Source: Polynucleobacter rarus
GTDB taxonomy: Bacteria; Pseudomonadota; Gammaproteobacteria; Burkholderiales; Burkholderiaceae
Length of the DNA stretch: 64,000 bases
Reading direction: 5' to 3'
Assembly (NCBI RefSeq): GCF_003072505.1
Contig: NZ_NTGB01000001.1
Location: forward strand, 1,909,955 to 1,973,954
The translations under genes and the position numbers were made by a program. Each line of letters begins with the position of its first letter. Position 1 is the first letter of the stretch. Of this stretch, positions 44,262 to 53,269 are shown piece by piece. A model generated the notes under the pieces. It was not told the DNA's origin. It was given only the letters and a program-made list of their open reading frames with translations, and made no database searches.

Positions 44262-45248
44262 TTAATTACTTTCTTTCAGCAGTCCTGCCTTACCCATAAT
44301 GCCTCTGACCACCTCACGACGTTTGTCTAAAAAGGGGACTATATTTTCAGGTGGCATATAGTTCCAACTGGCGTATTGATCTTGCACGAATTTAATAAAT
44401 TCTGGATCTTTAGCCGCCTGTTCTACTGCTTTCGATAGTTTATTAGCAATATCCTTAGGTAATCCACTTGGAGCGATAATAATATTGAGAGACTCCCACG
44501 TCACTGGATACCCCAATTCTTTCATCGTTGGCATTTTTTCATAAGGTGGCGGTGGTGCTGTTTCAGCGAGAGAAGCTAAGAACCGAACTTGACCACCTTC
44601 GAGTAATGCACGAGCTGAGCCGAGTCCTGCAACACCTAACTCTGCGTGACCACCACCCACTAATAAGGCAACCGCTGCACCTGCACCAGTGACTGGAATA
44701 CTAGCCATCTCTAAATTAGCACCCGTTAAAAGAGTTTGAGCACCTACCCACCAACTTTGACCAACTCCAGCAGTAGCTAAATTTATTTTTCCTGGATTAG
44801 CTCTTACATAAGTAATGGCCTCTTGAGCAGTTTTGAATTGCACCTGACTTTTATTAGAAGCAATTAAGATAGGGAAAAAGGTGGCATAAGCACCTAAATG
44901 AGTGAAACTACGATAATCAAGTGGAGACATTCCTTGCAATTTATTCGTAACAATCGTTGCCGATGCCCAACCAATGGTGTAGCCGTCTGGCTTAGCTTGG
45001 TTAATCTCTTTATACCCAATAGCACTTCCGGCTCCAGGTCGATTCACAATCGTAATAGGCTGACCCAAAATTCGTCCAACCCGATCCATTAAAGGTCGTG
45101 CTAATACGTCACCATCAGAACCAGCTTCAACTGCCAGAATAAAAGTAATGGGGCGATTGGGATAGTTTTCTTGGGCAAATAGTTGCGAAGACAATCCCAA
45201 ACATAGGATACCTATTGCTACTTTCAAATTACATAAAACATTTTTCAT
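44262..45248 (-). CDS. Bug/TTT-family periplasmic solute receptor
   Basis: A 328-residue receptor with a signal peptide ending QLFA (residue 25). The ligand loop is atypical (LAVEAGSDGD, with Glu-Ala in place of the GG pair), then NRPGAGSAIG and AKPDGYT. An acidic residue in this loop would disfavour a di-carboxylate in the usual pose, so the ligand may be cationic or neutral. AAGGAGATGAAAGAC precedes the ATG. It follows an IclR-family gene on the same strand after 84 bases, which may regulate it. Confidence 0.93.
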   Translation of the reverse strand: MKNVLCNLKVAIGILCLGLSSQLFAQENYPNRPITFILAVEAGSDGDVLARPLMDRVGRILGQPITIVNRPGAGSAIGYKEINQAKPDGYTIGWASATIVTNKLQGMSPLDYRSFTHLGAYATFFPILIASNKSQVQFKTAQEAITYVRANPGKINLATAGVGQSWWVGAQTLLTGANLEMASIPVTGAGAAVALLVGGGHAELGVAGLGSARALLEGGQVRFLASLAETAPPPPYEKMPTMKELGYPVTWESLNIIIAPSGLPKDIANKLSKAVEQAAKDPEFIKFVQDQYASWNYMPPENIVPFLDKRREVVRGIMGKAGLLKESN

Positions 45249-45332
45249 TGTCTTTCATCTCCTTAAAATTTTTAATAATTATTTTTTCCTACGAACTACT
45301 CTCTAAAATCTCTCAACACCTTCATGCTTGAA

Positions 45333-46115
45333 TTACGAAGCAAGTAACTCAAACTCTATTTTCTTCCCTGCATTAATTAATACTTCCATACAAAGATTTT
45401 TTAATGTTTCATTAAAACGCACTTCCGGCACCACAATACTGATTGCGCCGAGGGGATAATGATTTTCACCAAGAATCGGTACTGCTAACGCAATCACTCC
45501 AACTGAATTCTCACCATAAGAAAATGTCACCCCATTTTCTGTATCTGCTTCGAGACGAGCTTCTAATTCTTTTTTGGTTTTTGCAGTTTTATCCGTATTG
45601 GGTTTGATCTTTAGGTTCTTAAGGTAATCATCTCTCTCCAACTCCGGTAAGGCGTGCAATACTGCTTTTCCTGCTGCAGCAGAATATAAGGAAAACTTCA
45701 CATGAGGAGTCATTCGATAACTGAGGGGATAATTTGCTTCAGCCCCCAAAATTCTCTCAATATGATCTCCTTTAAAAACATAAAATGCTGATGCCTCGAG
45801 GGTTTTTTCTGTCATCCAATTTAATTGCGCCTGCGCAATTTGAGGCATTTTTTTGACATTCTCACCCTTTTTAATCAAATCATAAAAAGCGGGTCCTAGT
45901 AAATAGGTGTTTTCAGTATGATTTTTTTCTAAGTAGTTTCTATTAATCAAATTCTTAAGTAGCCCCGTTAAGCTACTTTTGGGAATATCTAAGCTGTAGG
46001 CAATATCAGTATGGGAGGCGCTATTGCCTCGGCGGCATAGTAACTCGAGCACATCCAACACCCTATCTGCGGATTTAATGGACGAGTTTGATTTTTGTTC
46101 TGAGTTAGAAAGCAT
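45333..46115 (-). CDS. IclR-family transcriptional regulator
   Basis: A 260-residue regulator: winged helix-turn-helix at about residues 12-70 (RVLDVLELLCRRG, HTDIAYSLDIPKSSLTGLL) and a C-terminal GAF-like effector domain (SYRMTPHVKFSLYSAAAGKAVLHA, GVIALAVPI). The ATG at 46115 gives the normal family length; a GTG 42 bases upstream is possible but the extra residues look non-native. It diverges from the 46.3 kb catabolic operon, whose promoter carries palindromes, so it is the probable local regulator. Confidence 0.9.
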   Translation of the reverse strand: MLSNSEQKSNSSIKSADRVLDVLELLCRRGNSASHTDIAYSLDIPKSSLTGLLKNLINRNYLEKNHTENTYLLGPAFYDLIKKGENVKKMPQIAQAQLNWMTEKTLEASAFYVFKGDHIERILGAEANYPLSYRMTPHVKFSLYSAAAGKAVLHALPELERDDYLKNLKIKPNTDKTAKTKKELEARLEADTENGVTFSYGENSVGVIALAVPILGENHYPLGAISIVVPEVRFNETLKNLCMEVLINAGKKIEFELLAS

Positions 46116-46150
46116 CGTAACAATGTAAAAAAAATTATTGACTAAAAATA

Positions 46151-46180
46151 TTGACACAAGCTGAATTCTAGTGCTAGAAT
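46151..46180 (+). promoter_or_regulatory. Near-consensus sigma-70 promoter overlapped by a palindrome
   Basis: TTGACA (46151-46156) and TAGAAT (46175-46180) with an 18-base spacer face the catabolic operon. The 16-base palindrome ATTCTAG-TG-CTAGAAT (46165-46180) covers the spacer end and the -10 box, a layout that fits repression. Confidence 0.72.
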
Positions 46181-46187
46181 ATAAACA

Positions 46188-46205
46188 AGTTCACATATAA
46201 GAACT
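46188..46205. promoter_or_regulatory. Second palindrome in the IclR/Bug intergenic region
   Basis: AGTTC-N8-GAACT just downstream of the predicted -10 box, hence near the transcription start. It could be a second operator for the adjacent IclR-family protein. Confidence 0.45.
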
Positions 46206-46295
46206 AATTATAAAATAATTTATAAATATAAACAAGACAAAATTCAATAATCTGATTGCAAAATCTAAGTTTGAAGGTTGTGGAGGAGACAAATA

Positions 46296-47258
46296 ATGAG
46301 ACTGAAAAAGTCCTTTTTAATTTTGGGGTTATGTTTGCAGGCGCTACCCGCGTTTGCTGCATACCCTGAAATGCCTATCAATATGGTCGTATCATTTGCC
46401 CCTGGAGGTGCGACTGATATCACCGCTAGAATCGTGGCCTTAGCCATGAGTAAAAATCAAAACGGCCCACAAATCATTGTTGAAAACCGTCCAGGCGGAG
46501 GTGGCACAGTAGCTACTGGTTACGTCAAAAATGCGAAACCTAACGGTTATACGATTATGTTGACTTCAAGTGTCTACGTTGTCACGCCAAGTCTAAAAAA
46601 ACCATCGCCCTACGATCCCGTAAAAGACTTTGTTCCTATTTGTGAAATCGGTGATGCACCCAACGTTGCCGTTGTCAAAGCGAATTCTAAGATCAGAAAC
46701 TTGGCAGATTTAATTGCCATGGCTAAATCAGATCCGGCTTTAGTCAGTTTTGGCAGTCCTGGCGCGGGTACAACTCCTCATCTTGCAGGTGAAGTGTTAA
46801 AGATTCGCGCCAAAATTAATATGACCCATATTCCTTATAAAGGAGCAGGTCCTGCCATGACGGACTTAATGGGCGGTCAAACTCAAGTTCTTTTTGGTAG
46901 TTTAGCCTCCGTCATTTCTAATATTCAAGCTGGTCAAGTACGAGCAATTGTGCAAACAGGCGATAAACCATGGCCTGATTTACCAAATGTGCCTTTAATG
47001 GCAGATGCGGGTATCGAAAATGCTGTGTCTGATACGTTCCAAACTATCTTCGCTCCTGCAGGTACCCCTCCAGAAGCGATCAGTTATTTATCGCAACAAT
47101 GTTTAACAGCTCTAAAAAGGCCTGAAGTCATTGAGAGTCTTAAGCAGGCTGGTTTAGCAACGACAGCTTTAGATTCAGAAAAAACCCTGGCACGTATCAA
47201 ACGAGAAGTTCCGTATTGGCGCGAGGTCATTGAAAAAGGTAATATTACTAGCGAATAA
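46296..47258 (+). CDS. Bug/TTT-family receptor heading the acyl-CoA catabolic operon
   Basis: A 320-residue receptor with a signal peptide ending PAFA. The start at 46296 has GGAGGAGA 7 bases upstream. The ligand loop is VSFAPGGATD, followed by ENRPGGGGTVA and NAKPNGYT (Asn for the usual Asp). It is the first gene behind the palindrome-bearing promoter and is followed by racemase, lyase, dehydrogenase, CoA-transferase and hydratase genes, so it probably captures the organic acid that this operon degrades. Confidence 0.93.
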   Translation: MRLKKSFLILGLCLQALPAFAAYPEMPINMVVSFAPGGATDITARIVALAMSKNQNGPQIIVENRPGGGGTVATGYVKNAKPNGYTIMLTSSVYVVTPSLKKPSPYDPVKDFVPICEIGDAPNVAVVKANSKIRNLADLIAMAKSDPALVSFGSPGAGTTPHLAGEVLKIRAKINMTHIPYKGAGPAMTDLMGGQTQVLFGSLASVISNIQAGQVRAIVQTGDKPWPDLPNVPLMADAGIENAVSDTFQTIFAPAGTPPEAISYLSQQCLTALKRPEVIESLKQAGLATTALDSEKTLARIKREVPYWREVIEKGNITSE

Positions 47259-47339
47259 TTATTTGCTGTATTTACAAGTAATCGTAATCTTAAAGCATAC
47301 ATTTAATTAATCACTCTTCATTCTTCATTAGGAACAATC

Positions 47340-48137
47340 ATGAAAATATGGTGGCAAAGTAGTACCGCGATTCATCGTTTAGATGACTATAGAAATACCT
47401 TAACAAAAAATTTAAATGATTTAAAACGTCCAGATGTTGAAGTGCATGTGAACGGTGTGGATGACGGTTCAATGGATCTACATTACAACGCTGTTGTTGC
47501 TATTAATAGTTATGGCGTTGGCGGTGTATTGAACAAAATGATGCAAGCCCAAGAGCAAGGTTATGACGCGGTAGCAATCGGCTGTTTTTTAGACCCAGCG
47601 ATGCAAGAAGCAAGAGAGATTCTACAAATCCCAGTATTAGGCTTAGGTGAAGCAAGTATGCTGATGGCCTGCATGTACGGACATAAGTTTTCTGGGATTG
47701 CCTTTCATAAAAAGCAATCACAATACTATGATCGCAAAGCCTTTGAGTATGGCTTAAGCTCCAGACATATTCCGTTTGGTGATTTGGGGATTGACTTTAC
47801 AGAAGTACAAAAAGCATTCACAAGCCCAGGTCAAATGACAGATAATTTCTTAAAAGAATCTCGTCGTTTAGCAAGCCAAGGTGCTGAAGTAATTTTAGCT
47901 GCTTGCGCCACCGTTAACGCAATCATCCGTCGCGAAAATATCACTGAAGTGGACGGCGCGCTGATTATGGACTGTAATGCTGTCCTATTAAAAACGACTG
48001 AAGCGATGGCCGATTTAAGCAAGATGGTAGGTTTAAACGCTAGTCGTAAACTACTATATCAATCACCGATCAATGCAGATATTGATCGCTGGAAACAAAT
48101 CTATGGCTTCCGTTCACAAGCCCAATTAAAACCTTAA
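47340..48137 (+). CDS. Asp/Glu/hydantoin racemase superfamily protein
   Basis: A 265-residue protein with the two-domain racemase fold. The two catalytic cysteines appear in AIGCFLDPAM (about residue 82) and LAACATVN (about residue 183), separated as in hydantoin racemase and maleate isomerase. It may interconvert stereo- or cis/trans-isomers of the acid to be activated. ATTAGGAACAATC precedes the ATG and the CitE-like gene starts 4 bases after its stop. Decarboxylase activity, as in arylmalonate decarboxylase, is an alternative. Confidence 0.85.
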   Translation: MKIWWQSSTAIHRLDDYRNTLTKNLNDLKRPDVEVHVNGVDDGSMDLHYNAVVAINSYGVGGVLNKMMQAQEQGYDAVAIGCFLDPAMQEAREILQIPVLGLGEASMLMACMYGHKFSGIAFHKKQSQYYDRKAFEYGLSSRHIPFGDLGIDFTEVQKAFTSPGQMTDNFLKESRRLASQGAEVILAACATVNAIIRRENITEVDGALIMDCNAVLLKTTEAMADLSKMVGLNASRKLLYQSPINADIDRWKQIYGFRSQAQLKP

Positions 48138-48141
48138 ATTT

Positions 48142-49017
48142 ATGAGAATCATTAGAACAGCCCTTTTTGCACCGGGCATTAATACCAAAGTCATGGGTAA
48201 AGCTGTGGCAAGTCCAGTTGATGCCGTCCTGTTCGATTTAGAGGACTCTGTCGCTCTGGACTCCAAAGCACAAGCCAGACAATTAGTGCGTGAAGCCATT
48301 ACAGAGTTACACCTCTCTACTAGAGAAGATAAGCCTTATGTCATGGTGAGAACCAATGCGATGGATACAGGCATGCTAGAGGAAGATATCGCACAGATTG
48401 CGGTACCAGGCTTAGACATGGTATTCATTCCTAAAGCAGAACAACCTGAGCACATGAAGCAAATAGAACAACAACTTCTGTCCTTAGAAAAAGAACGTGG
48501 TATTAATCCGATTGCTATCGGACTTCAGATTGAATCAGCGATTGGGGTTTATAACTGCTACAACATCATCAAAGCTTCTGCAAGAGTTCAACTCACCAGC
48601 TTAGGCACTGCCCAGGATGGTGATTTACAAAATGACCTAGGTTGTGGGTGGTCGGTAGATGGCCCAGAAATGCTGTACGCACGCTCTAAAGTTTTACTGG
48701 ACTCCAAAGCGGCTGGCAATGTAATTAGTATTGACGGCGTCTTTGCTGATTTAAATGATGAAGAAGGCCTCATGACTGAATCTAAAATGTCAGCTAGCCT
48801 CGGCTATGTGGGTAGAACCATCATTCATCCGAAACAAATTAGTATCGTTGAGCAAGCTTACGGCATTTCACAGGCAACCCTCGAATATTACCAATTAATC
48901 GTTAAAGAATTTGAAATTGCAGAACAAAAAGGTATCGCTGCGATTACGATTAATAATAAATTAGTGGACTATGCAATGTACCGTCAAGCAAAGCGATTAA
49001 CAGCTAATTCTAAATAA
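48142..49017 (+). CDS. HpcH/HpaI (CitE-like) CoA-ester lyase
   Basis: A 291-residue TIM-barrel lyase of the citrate lyase beta/malyl-CoA lyase group. Family blocks: DAVLFDLEDSVA (magnesium Glu/Asp), VMVRTNAMD (Arg), FIPKAEQ, IGLQIESAIGVYN (catalytic Glu) and the Asp-rich GTAQDGDLQND. The C-terminal GRTIIHPKQI is also typical. It cleaves 3-hydroxyacyl-CoA esters such as malyl- or citramalyl-CoA into acetyl-CoA and a 2-oxo acid. Placed with a CoA-transferase, dehydrogenase and MaoC hydratase, it probably catalyses the last step. The start has little ribosome binding site. Confidence 0.88.
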   Translation: MRIIRTALFAPGINTKVMGKAVASPVDAVLFDLEDSVALDSKAQARQLVREAITELHLSTREDKPYVMVRTNAMDTGMLEEDIAQIAVPGLDMVFIPKAEQPEHMKQIEQQLLSLEKERGINPIAIGLQIESAIGVYNCYNIIKASARVQLTSLGTAQDGDLQNDLGCGWSVDGPEMLYARSKVLLDSKAAGNVISIDGVFADLNDEEGLMTESKMSASLGYVGRTIIHPKQISIVEQAYGISQATLEYYQLIVKEFEIAEQKGIAAITINNKLVDYAMYRQAKRLTANSK

Positions 49018-49035
49018 AAAAATAACTATTCCTCT

Positions 49036-50178
49036 ATGAACTTCGCTCTCAGCACCGACCAAGAAAATATCCAGCGTCACCTAACCGATTTATTGACTGA
49101 TATTTGTACTCCACAGTATGTACAAAATTGCGATGAGCAACAAAAGCCACCCAGAGAAGCATTTGACGCGCTCGCAAAAAATGGCTGGCTAGGCTTGATT
49201 GCTCCTGAGTCACTCGGTGGAGCTGGTGGCTCTGCGACTGATTTAGCTGTCATGTTAGATGTTTTAGGCTATCACTTTGAAGAGTTGGGACTGTGGGTAT
49301 TTAGAAATCTGACCTACGGTTGCTACGCTGTCATGAAACATGGCACTCAGGAACAAATTGACTATCTAGTGCCGAAGGTTATTACAGGCGAGATGTCGTT
49401 TTGTTTTGGCTTAACTGAACCCGACTCTGGTTCTGATGCTAGTGCCCTCACTACAAAAGCAACCAAACATGACGATGAGTACATCCTCAATGGTCGCAAA
49501 GTGTATACCTCCGGCATGGATATTAGCGACTACTGTTTATTAGTCGCTAGAACTAGTACTTTAGAAAGAAAGCAACAAGGAATCACCACTTTTTTAGTGG
49601 ATACTAAATTACCTGGCATTGAAGTAAAAAAATTACAAACTTTGGGTCAGCGTTCTATCGGTACCACTGAAGTGCTTTATAGTGACGTACATATTCCGGC
49701 TTCATCGATTCTTGGCAAACTAGATCATGGTTGGACTGGTGCAGATGATTACTTGTGTTACGAGCGCTTGTGTTTATCAGCGGCTAGAACTGGTGCGGCC
49801 CGCTCCGCTTTTGAAATTGCCTTAGATTATGCAAAAAATCGCGTCCAGTTTGGTAAACCGATTGGCAAATTTCAGGCTGTATCTCATAAGCTTGCCGAAA
49901 TGAAGTCGATGCTAGATATTGCCCAGACCATGGTATATCGATACGCTTGGTTAATGGAGCAAGGCAAAAATACACGCCAAGATGCTGCGATTTTGAAGCT
50001 ATACACGAGTGAATCGTATAAATCGATTAGTGATATGTGCCTACAAATTCTTGGTGGTTACGGCTATTGCATGGAATACCCAATGCAACGTTTCTTTAGA
50101 GATTCTCGCTTAGCAACCATTGGTGGCGGAACCTCTGAAATTCAAAAAAACATTATCGCAAGTTCACTAGGCCTATAG
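49036..50178 (+). CDS. Acyl-CoA dehydrogenase family protein (operon copy)
   Basis: A 380-residue FAD enzyme with the three ACAD domains: helical N-terminus, beta barrel (FGLTEPDSGSDASAL near residue 133) and C-terminal bundle with RVQFGKPIGKFQAVSHKLAEM and LGGYGYCMEYPMQR. The usual catalytic Glu of YEGTSEI is absent (IGGGTSEIQ), so the base must lie elsewhere, as in some other ACADs. It would introduce a 2,3 double bond in an acyl-CoA made by the CoA-transferase gene 9 bases downstream. Confidence 0.9.
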   Translation: MNFALSTDQENIQRHLTDLLTDICTPQYVQNCDEQQKPPREAFDALAKNGWLGLIAPESLGGAGGSATDLAVMLDVLGYHFEELGLWVFRNLTYGCYAVMKHGTQEQIDYLVPKVITGEMSFCFGLTEPDSGSDASALTTKATKHDDEYILNGRKVYTSGMDISDYCLLVARTSTLERKQQGITTFLVDTKLPGIEVKKLQTLGQRSIGTTEVLYSDVHIPASSILGKLDHGWTGADDYLCYERLCLSAARTGAARSAFEIALDYAKNRVQFGKPIGKFQAVSHKLAEMKSMLDIAQTMVYRYAWLMEQGKNTRQDAAILKLYTSESYKSISDMCLQILGGYGYCMEYPMQRFFRDSRLATIGGGTSEIQKNIIASSLGL

Positions 50179-50187
50179 GAGTAGTCC

Positions 50188-51378
50188 GTGTCTCAATCTT
50201 TGAAGGGTATTCGGATCATCGAGCTAGGCCAGATTATTGCTGGTACTTACGGTGGTCAAATTTTATCGGACCTAGGTGCTGAAGTCATTAAGGTAGAGTC
50301 ACCAATTGGTGATCTAGGTCGTAATCCATCCGTTGCTCCCTACAAGGGACACAGCGGACTTTTTCTGACTTTTAATCGAAATAAAAAAAGTATCGTCATT
50401 GACATGAAAAACCCTGAAGGTCGAGCCACTTTTCTGGATTTGGTAAAGCATGCTGATGTGGTGGTCGACAACTTTAGAGCCGGTGTCATGCAGCGCTTAG
50501 GAATTGATTACAGCGTTTTAGCAGCAGTCAATCCGCGTATTATTCATTGCTCTATTACCGGCTTTGGCTCTGAGGGTGACTATAAAGATTATCCAGCTCT
50601 CGATATTATTATTCAGGCCATTAGTGGTCATATGGCAATTACGGGAGAACCCAATCGTCCACCTGTTAGGCTTGGTATTCCTTTAGCTGATTTAAGCGGT
50701 GGTATTTTTTCAAGCCAAGGTATCCTTGCTGCGCTGTATGAGCGAGAAAAGACGGGGAAAGGTCAACATTTAGAACTGGCCATGTTCGACGCCATGTTAA
50801 GTCTTTTAACTTATATGGGAACCATGTGGCTCAATAATGGCGAGTTGCCTAAACCGCCTGGCTCAGGTCATGAATACTCGGTGCCATGGCAAGCTTTTAA
50901 AACTAGTGACTCATACGTTGTGATTGCTGCTCGAGAAGAGCGTCACTGGAAAAACTTATGTAAGTCTCTCAAGATTGATGATATAGCGCAAGATCCTCGT
51001 TTTCTGACCAATTTCACACGCGTCAAACATCGTGATGAACTCATGGCTCTGATGATACCTATCCTACAAACCGATAGTACTGAAAATTGGATGAAGAAAT
51101 TCCGTGCTGACGATGTTCCAGCAAGTCCAGTGAATCATTTTGATCAAGCCTTTAATGAACCACCCGCGATTCAAAATGAAGCGGTAATTGAATGTGACCA
51201 TCCAGCAGTTGGTAAATTTAGGATGCCTGCTTATCCAGTAAAAATGGGGAATAGCAGTGCTATGATCGCAGAGCCAGCGCCCGATCTTGGTCAACATACA
51301 TCAAGCGTTCTAAAAGAAATTTTATCAATGAGTGATGAGCAAATTACCAATTTAAAAAATTCAGGTGCAATTTATTAA
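50188..51378 (+). CDS. Class III (CaiB/BaiF) CoA-transferase
   Basis: A 396-residue CoA-transferase starting at GTG with ATAGGAGTAGTCC upstream. The catalytic aspartate is Asp201 (AMFDAMLSL), and the ELGQIIAGTYGGQILSDLGAEVIKVE start and GFGSEGDY block are typical. It activates the organic acid with CoA from another acyl-CoA such as succinyl- or acetyl-CoA. The neighbours (dehydrogenase, hydratase, CitE-like lyase) suggest a short branched dicarboxylic acid as substrate; that is inference. Confidence 0.92.
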   Translation: MSQSLKGIRIIELGQIIAGTYGGQILSDLGAEVIKVESPIGDLGRNPSVAPYKGHSGLFLTFNRNKKSIVIDMKNPEGRATFLDLVKHADVVVDNFRAGVMQRLGIDYSVLAAVNPRIIHCSITGFGSEGDYKDYPALDIIIQAISGHMAITGEPNRPPVRLGIPLADLSGGIFSSQGILAALYEREKTGKGQHLELAMFDAMLSLLTYMGTMWLNNGELPKPPGSGHEYSVPWQAFKTSDSYVVIAAREERHWKNLCKSLKIDDIAQDPRFLTNFTRVKHRDELMALMIPILQTDSTENWMKKFRADDVPASPVNHFDQAFNEPPAIQNEAVIECDHPAVGKFRMPAYPVKMGNSSAMIAEPAPDLGQHTSSVLKEILSMSDEQITNLKNSGAIY

Positions 51379-51401
51379 TATTTAGTTATAAGGGGATTCA
51401 A

Positions 51402-51851
51402 GTGGTTGGACTTTATTGGGAAGAATGGGAAGTTGGGAAGTCATTTACAACAGCGGCAAGAACAATTACTGAAACAGATGTTGTCAATTTTGCCGGCATA
51501 TCTGGCGACTACAATCCATTACACATTAACGAAGAGTACTGTAAAAATACGCAATTTGGTACGCGTATTGCGCATGGCCCATTGATTTATGCAGTAGCTG
51601 CAGGTCTTTTATTTCAGCTGCATTTATATGACGATACACTCATCGCATTTTTAGGGTTTGAGAGTCTTAAATTTACTAAACCTGTAAAAATTAATGACAC
51701 GATTTACGCCAAGGTAACCGTCACTGAAGTTTCTGAAACATCCAAACCAGATCGTGGCGTGATGAAACGTGTCTTACAAGTATTTAACCAACGTGATGAA
51801 ATGGTCCAAGAAGGCATTCAAGCATTCTTAGTCAAACGTAAACCTACTTAA
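51402..51851 (+). CDS. MaoC-type (hot-dog) enoyl-CoA hydratase
   Basis: A 149-residue single hot-dog hydratase with GTG start and AAGGGG upstream. The R-hydratase motif GISGDYNPLHINEEYC (about residues 32-47) gives the catalytic Asp and His, and IAHGPLIYAVAAGLL follows. It should hydrate an enoyl-CoA, here probably the product of the dehydrogenase two genes upstream, to the 3-hydroxyacyl-CoA cut by the CitE-like lyase. Homologues serve as itaconyl-CoA or mesaconyl-CoA hydratases. Confidence 0.92.
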   Translation: MVGLYWEEWEVGKSFTTAARTITETDVVNFAGISGDYNPLHINEEYCKNTQFGTRIAHGPLIYAVAAGLLFQLHLYDDTLIAFLGFESLKFTKPVKINDTIYAKVTVTEVSETSKPDRGVMKRVLQVFNQRDEMVQEGIQAFLVKRKPT

Positions 51852-51859
51852 GAAATAAT

Positions 51860-52756
51860 ATGACACCAAAAAAAATCGGCTTTGTTGGTCTTGGTCTAAT
51901 GGGTGGTTGGATGGTAAAACATTTATTAGCCAGTGGTCATACCGTACTGGGCTACGACACCAATGAAGAGAAAATCAATGCGCTCTTAGGTGATAGATTT
52001 ACTGCTGTAAAGCAACTCTCTGAAATGCCGAAAATGGTGGATGTGATTATTTTCTCACTTCCAACTTCTAAAATTGTTAGTGAAGTCGTGCATCAGGGCC
52101 TCCGTTTAATTGAGAACCCTGTTAAAGATCTCGTCCTGATTGATACATCGACAGCTGATCCAAGACTTTCAAAAGAATTAGCAGAAGAAGTATCGAATAG
52201 CGGAATGTATTTCTTGGACGCTGCAGTCAGTGGTACAAGTGAGATGTGTAAGGCAAAAGATACTCTTTTTATGGTGGGCGGATCTGAATCACGTTATAAG
52301 CAATGGGCGGAGCTTTTTAAAGATATGGGCCGAGAGTCGGTCTTCATGGGCGAGAGCGGAACCGGATCAGCCATTAAACTAGTGGTCAATTTAGTTTTGG
52401 CAATTAACCGGATGGGTATGGCTGAAGGTTTAACCTTGGCCAAAATGGCCGGAATTGATCAAGCAAAAGCATTGGAAGTATTAAAGAAATCCGCCGCCTA
52501 CTCAAAATCTATGGATCAAAAAGGCTCAAGAATGGTAGAGCGTAACTTTTACCCTCCGATCGGTCATTTGTCCACCCACTATAAAGATGTTCAACTCATG
52601 GTTTCTTATGCAGGCTCTTTGTACTGTCCAGTACCTGCTATTAGCCTTGCTGCGCAGGCACTTGCTTCAGAAATGTCCAAAGGTCAGCACGACCGAGATA
52701 GCTCTGCCATTATTTGCTATTACGATGGTTTAATCACGCCTTCAAAAACATACTAG
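51860..52756 (+). CDS. 3-Hydroxyisobutyrate-dehydrogenase-family oxidoreductase
   Basis: A 298-residue NAD(P)-dependent dehydrogenase. The cofactor motif GLGLMGG is at residues 10-16, the substrate block DAAVSGTSEMCKA near 116-128 and the catalytic lysine in SAIKLVVN near 172. The family oxidises 3-hydroxyisobutyrate, tartronate semialdehyde or similar 3-hydroxy acids. It lies 8 bases after the MaoC gene. It may oxidise a hydroxy acid branch of the pathway; the substrate is open. Confidence 0.88.
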   Translation: MTPKKIGFVGLGLMGGWMVKHLLASGHTVLGYDTNEEKINALLGDRFTAVKQLSEMPKMVDVIIFSLPTSKIVSEVVHQGLRLIENPVKDLVLIDTSTADPRLSKELAEEVSNSGMYFLDAAVSGTSEMCKAKDTLFMVGGSESRYKQWAELFKDMGRESVFMGESGTGSAIKLVVNLVLAINRMGMAEGLTLAKMAGIDQAKALEVLKKSAAYSKSMDQKGSRMVERNFYPPIGHLSTHYKDVQLMVSYAGSLYCPVPAISLAAQALASEMSKGQHDRDSSAIICYYDGLITPSKTY

Positions 52757-52789
52757 ATTCATCATCAACATCAATATTGAGGATAACTC

Positions 52790-53254
52790 ATGGACCTAAA
52801 ACCTACTTTAGAAATTCATCATCAAGCAGATTATCCTGGTAGACGGGGAGTAACTGATGGTCAAACCTATCAGCGTCTAGTCGGGTGGCCAGAGGTAAAT
52901 GAAACTGATCGTGTAAGGTTAGGCAGAGCGACCTATGCCCCAGGCACTTATGAACAACTACACTGGCATCCGATTGAAGCTTGCTATTATGTAATTGCTG
53001 GCAGTGCAACAGTAAGAAATGTCGCCGGTGAAGAATATGAAGTACGTCCAGGCTCTATCATTTATGCTCCCCCGGGCATTGCAGGTGCGCATGAATGGGA
53101 AGTGAAAGAACATTTAGAAATTTTAGATATTCGTGCATGTAATGAAACCAATCGCAAAATGCAATATACCGTCGACAAAGAAACGATGAGATCGTATATT
53201 GACTTGGAAGATATTCATTACCGCGATGCGATTAGTTTTAAATCGCATTACTAA
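52790..53254 (+). CDS. Small cupin-domain protein
   Basis: A 154-residue single-cupin protein with the first motif HWHPIEACYYVIAGSATVRN and the second AGAHEWEV, which keeps three probable metal histidines. GAGGATAACTC precedes the ATG. It ends the first segment of the operon before a terminator. Such proteins include isomerases, dioxygenases and sensors; nothing here decides between them. Confidence 0.82.
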   Translation: MDLKPTLEIHHQADYPGRRGVTDGQTYQRLVGWPEVNETDRVRLGRATYAPGTYEQLHWHPIEACYYVIAGSATVRNVAGEEYEVRPGSIIYAPPGIAGAHEWEVKEHLEILDIRACNETNRKMQYTVDKETMRSYIDLEDIHYRDAISFKSHY

Positions 53255-53269
53255 TTTGTAGACATCTAC

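Noticed and set aside
47340..48137. Glutamate racemase MurI
   Set aside because: The cysteine contexts (GCFLDP, ACATVN) match the hydantoin racemase/maleate isomerase side of the superfamily and the genomic setting is catabolic.
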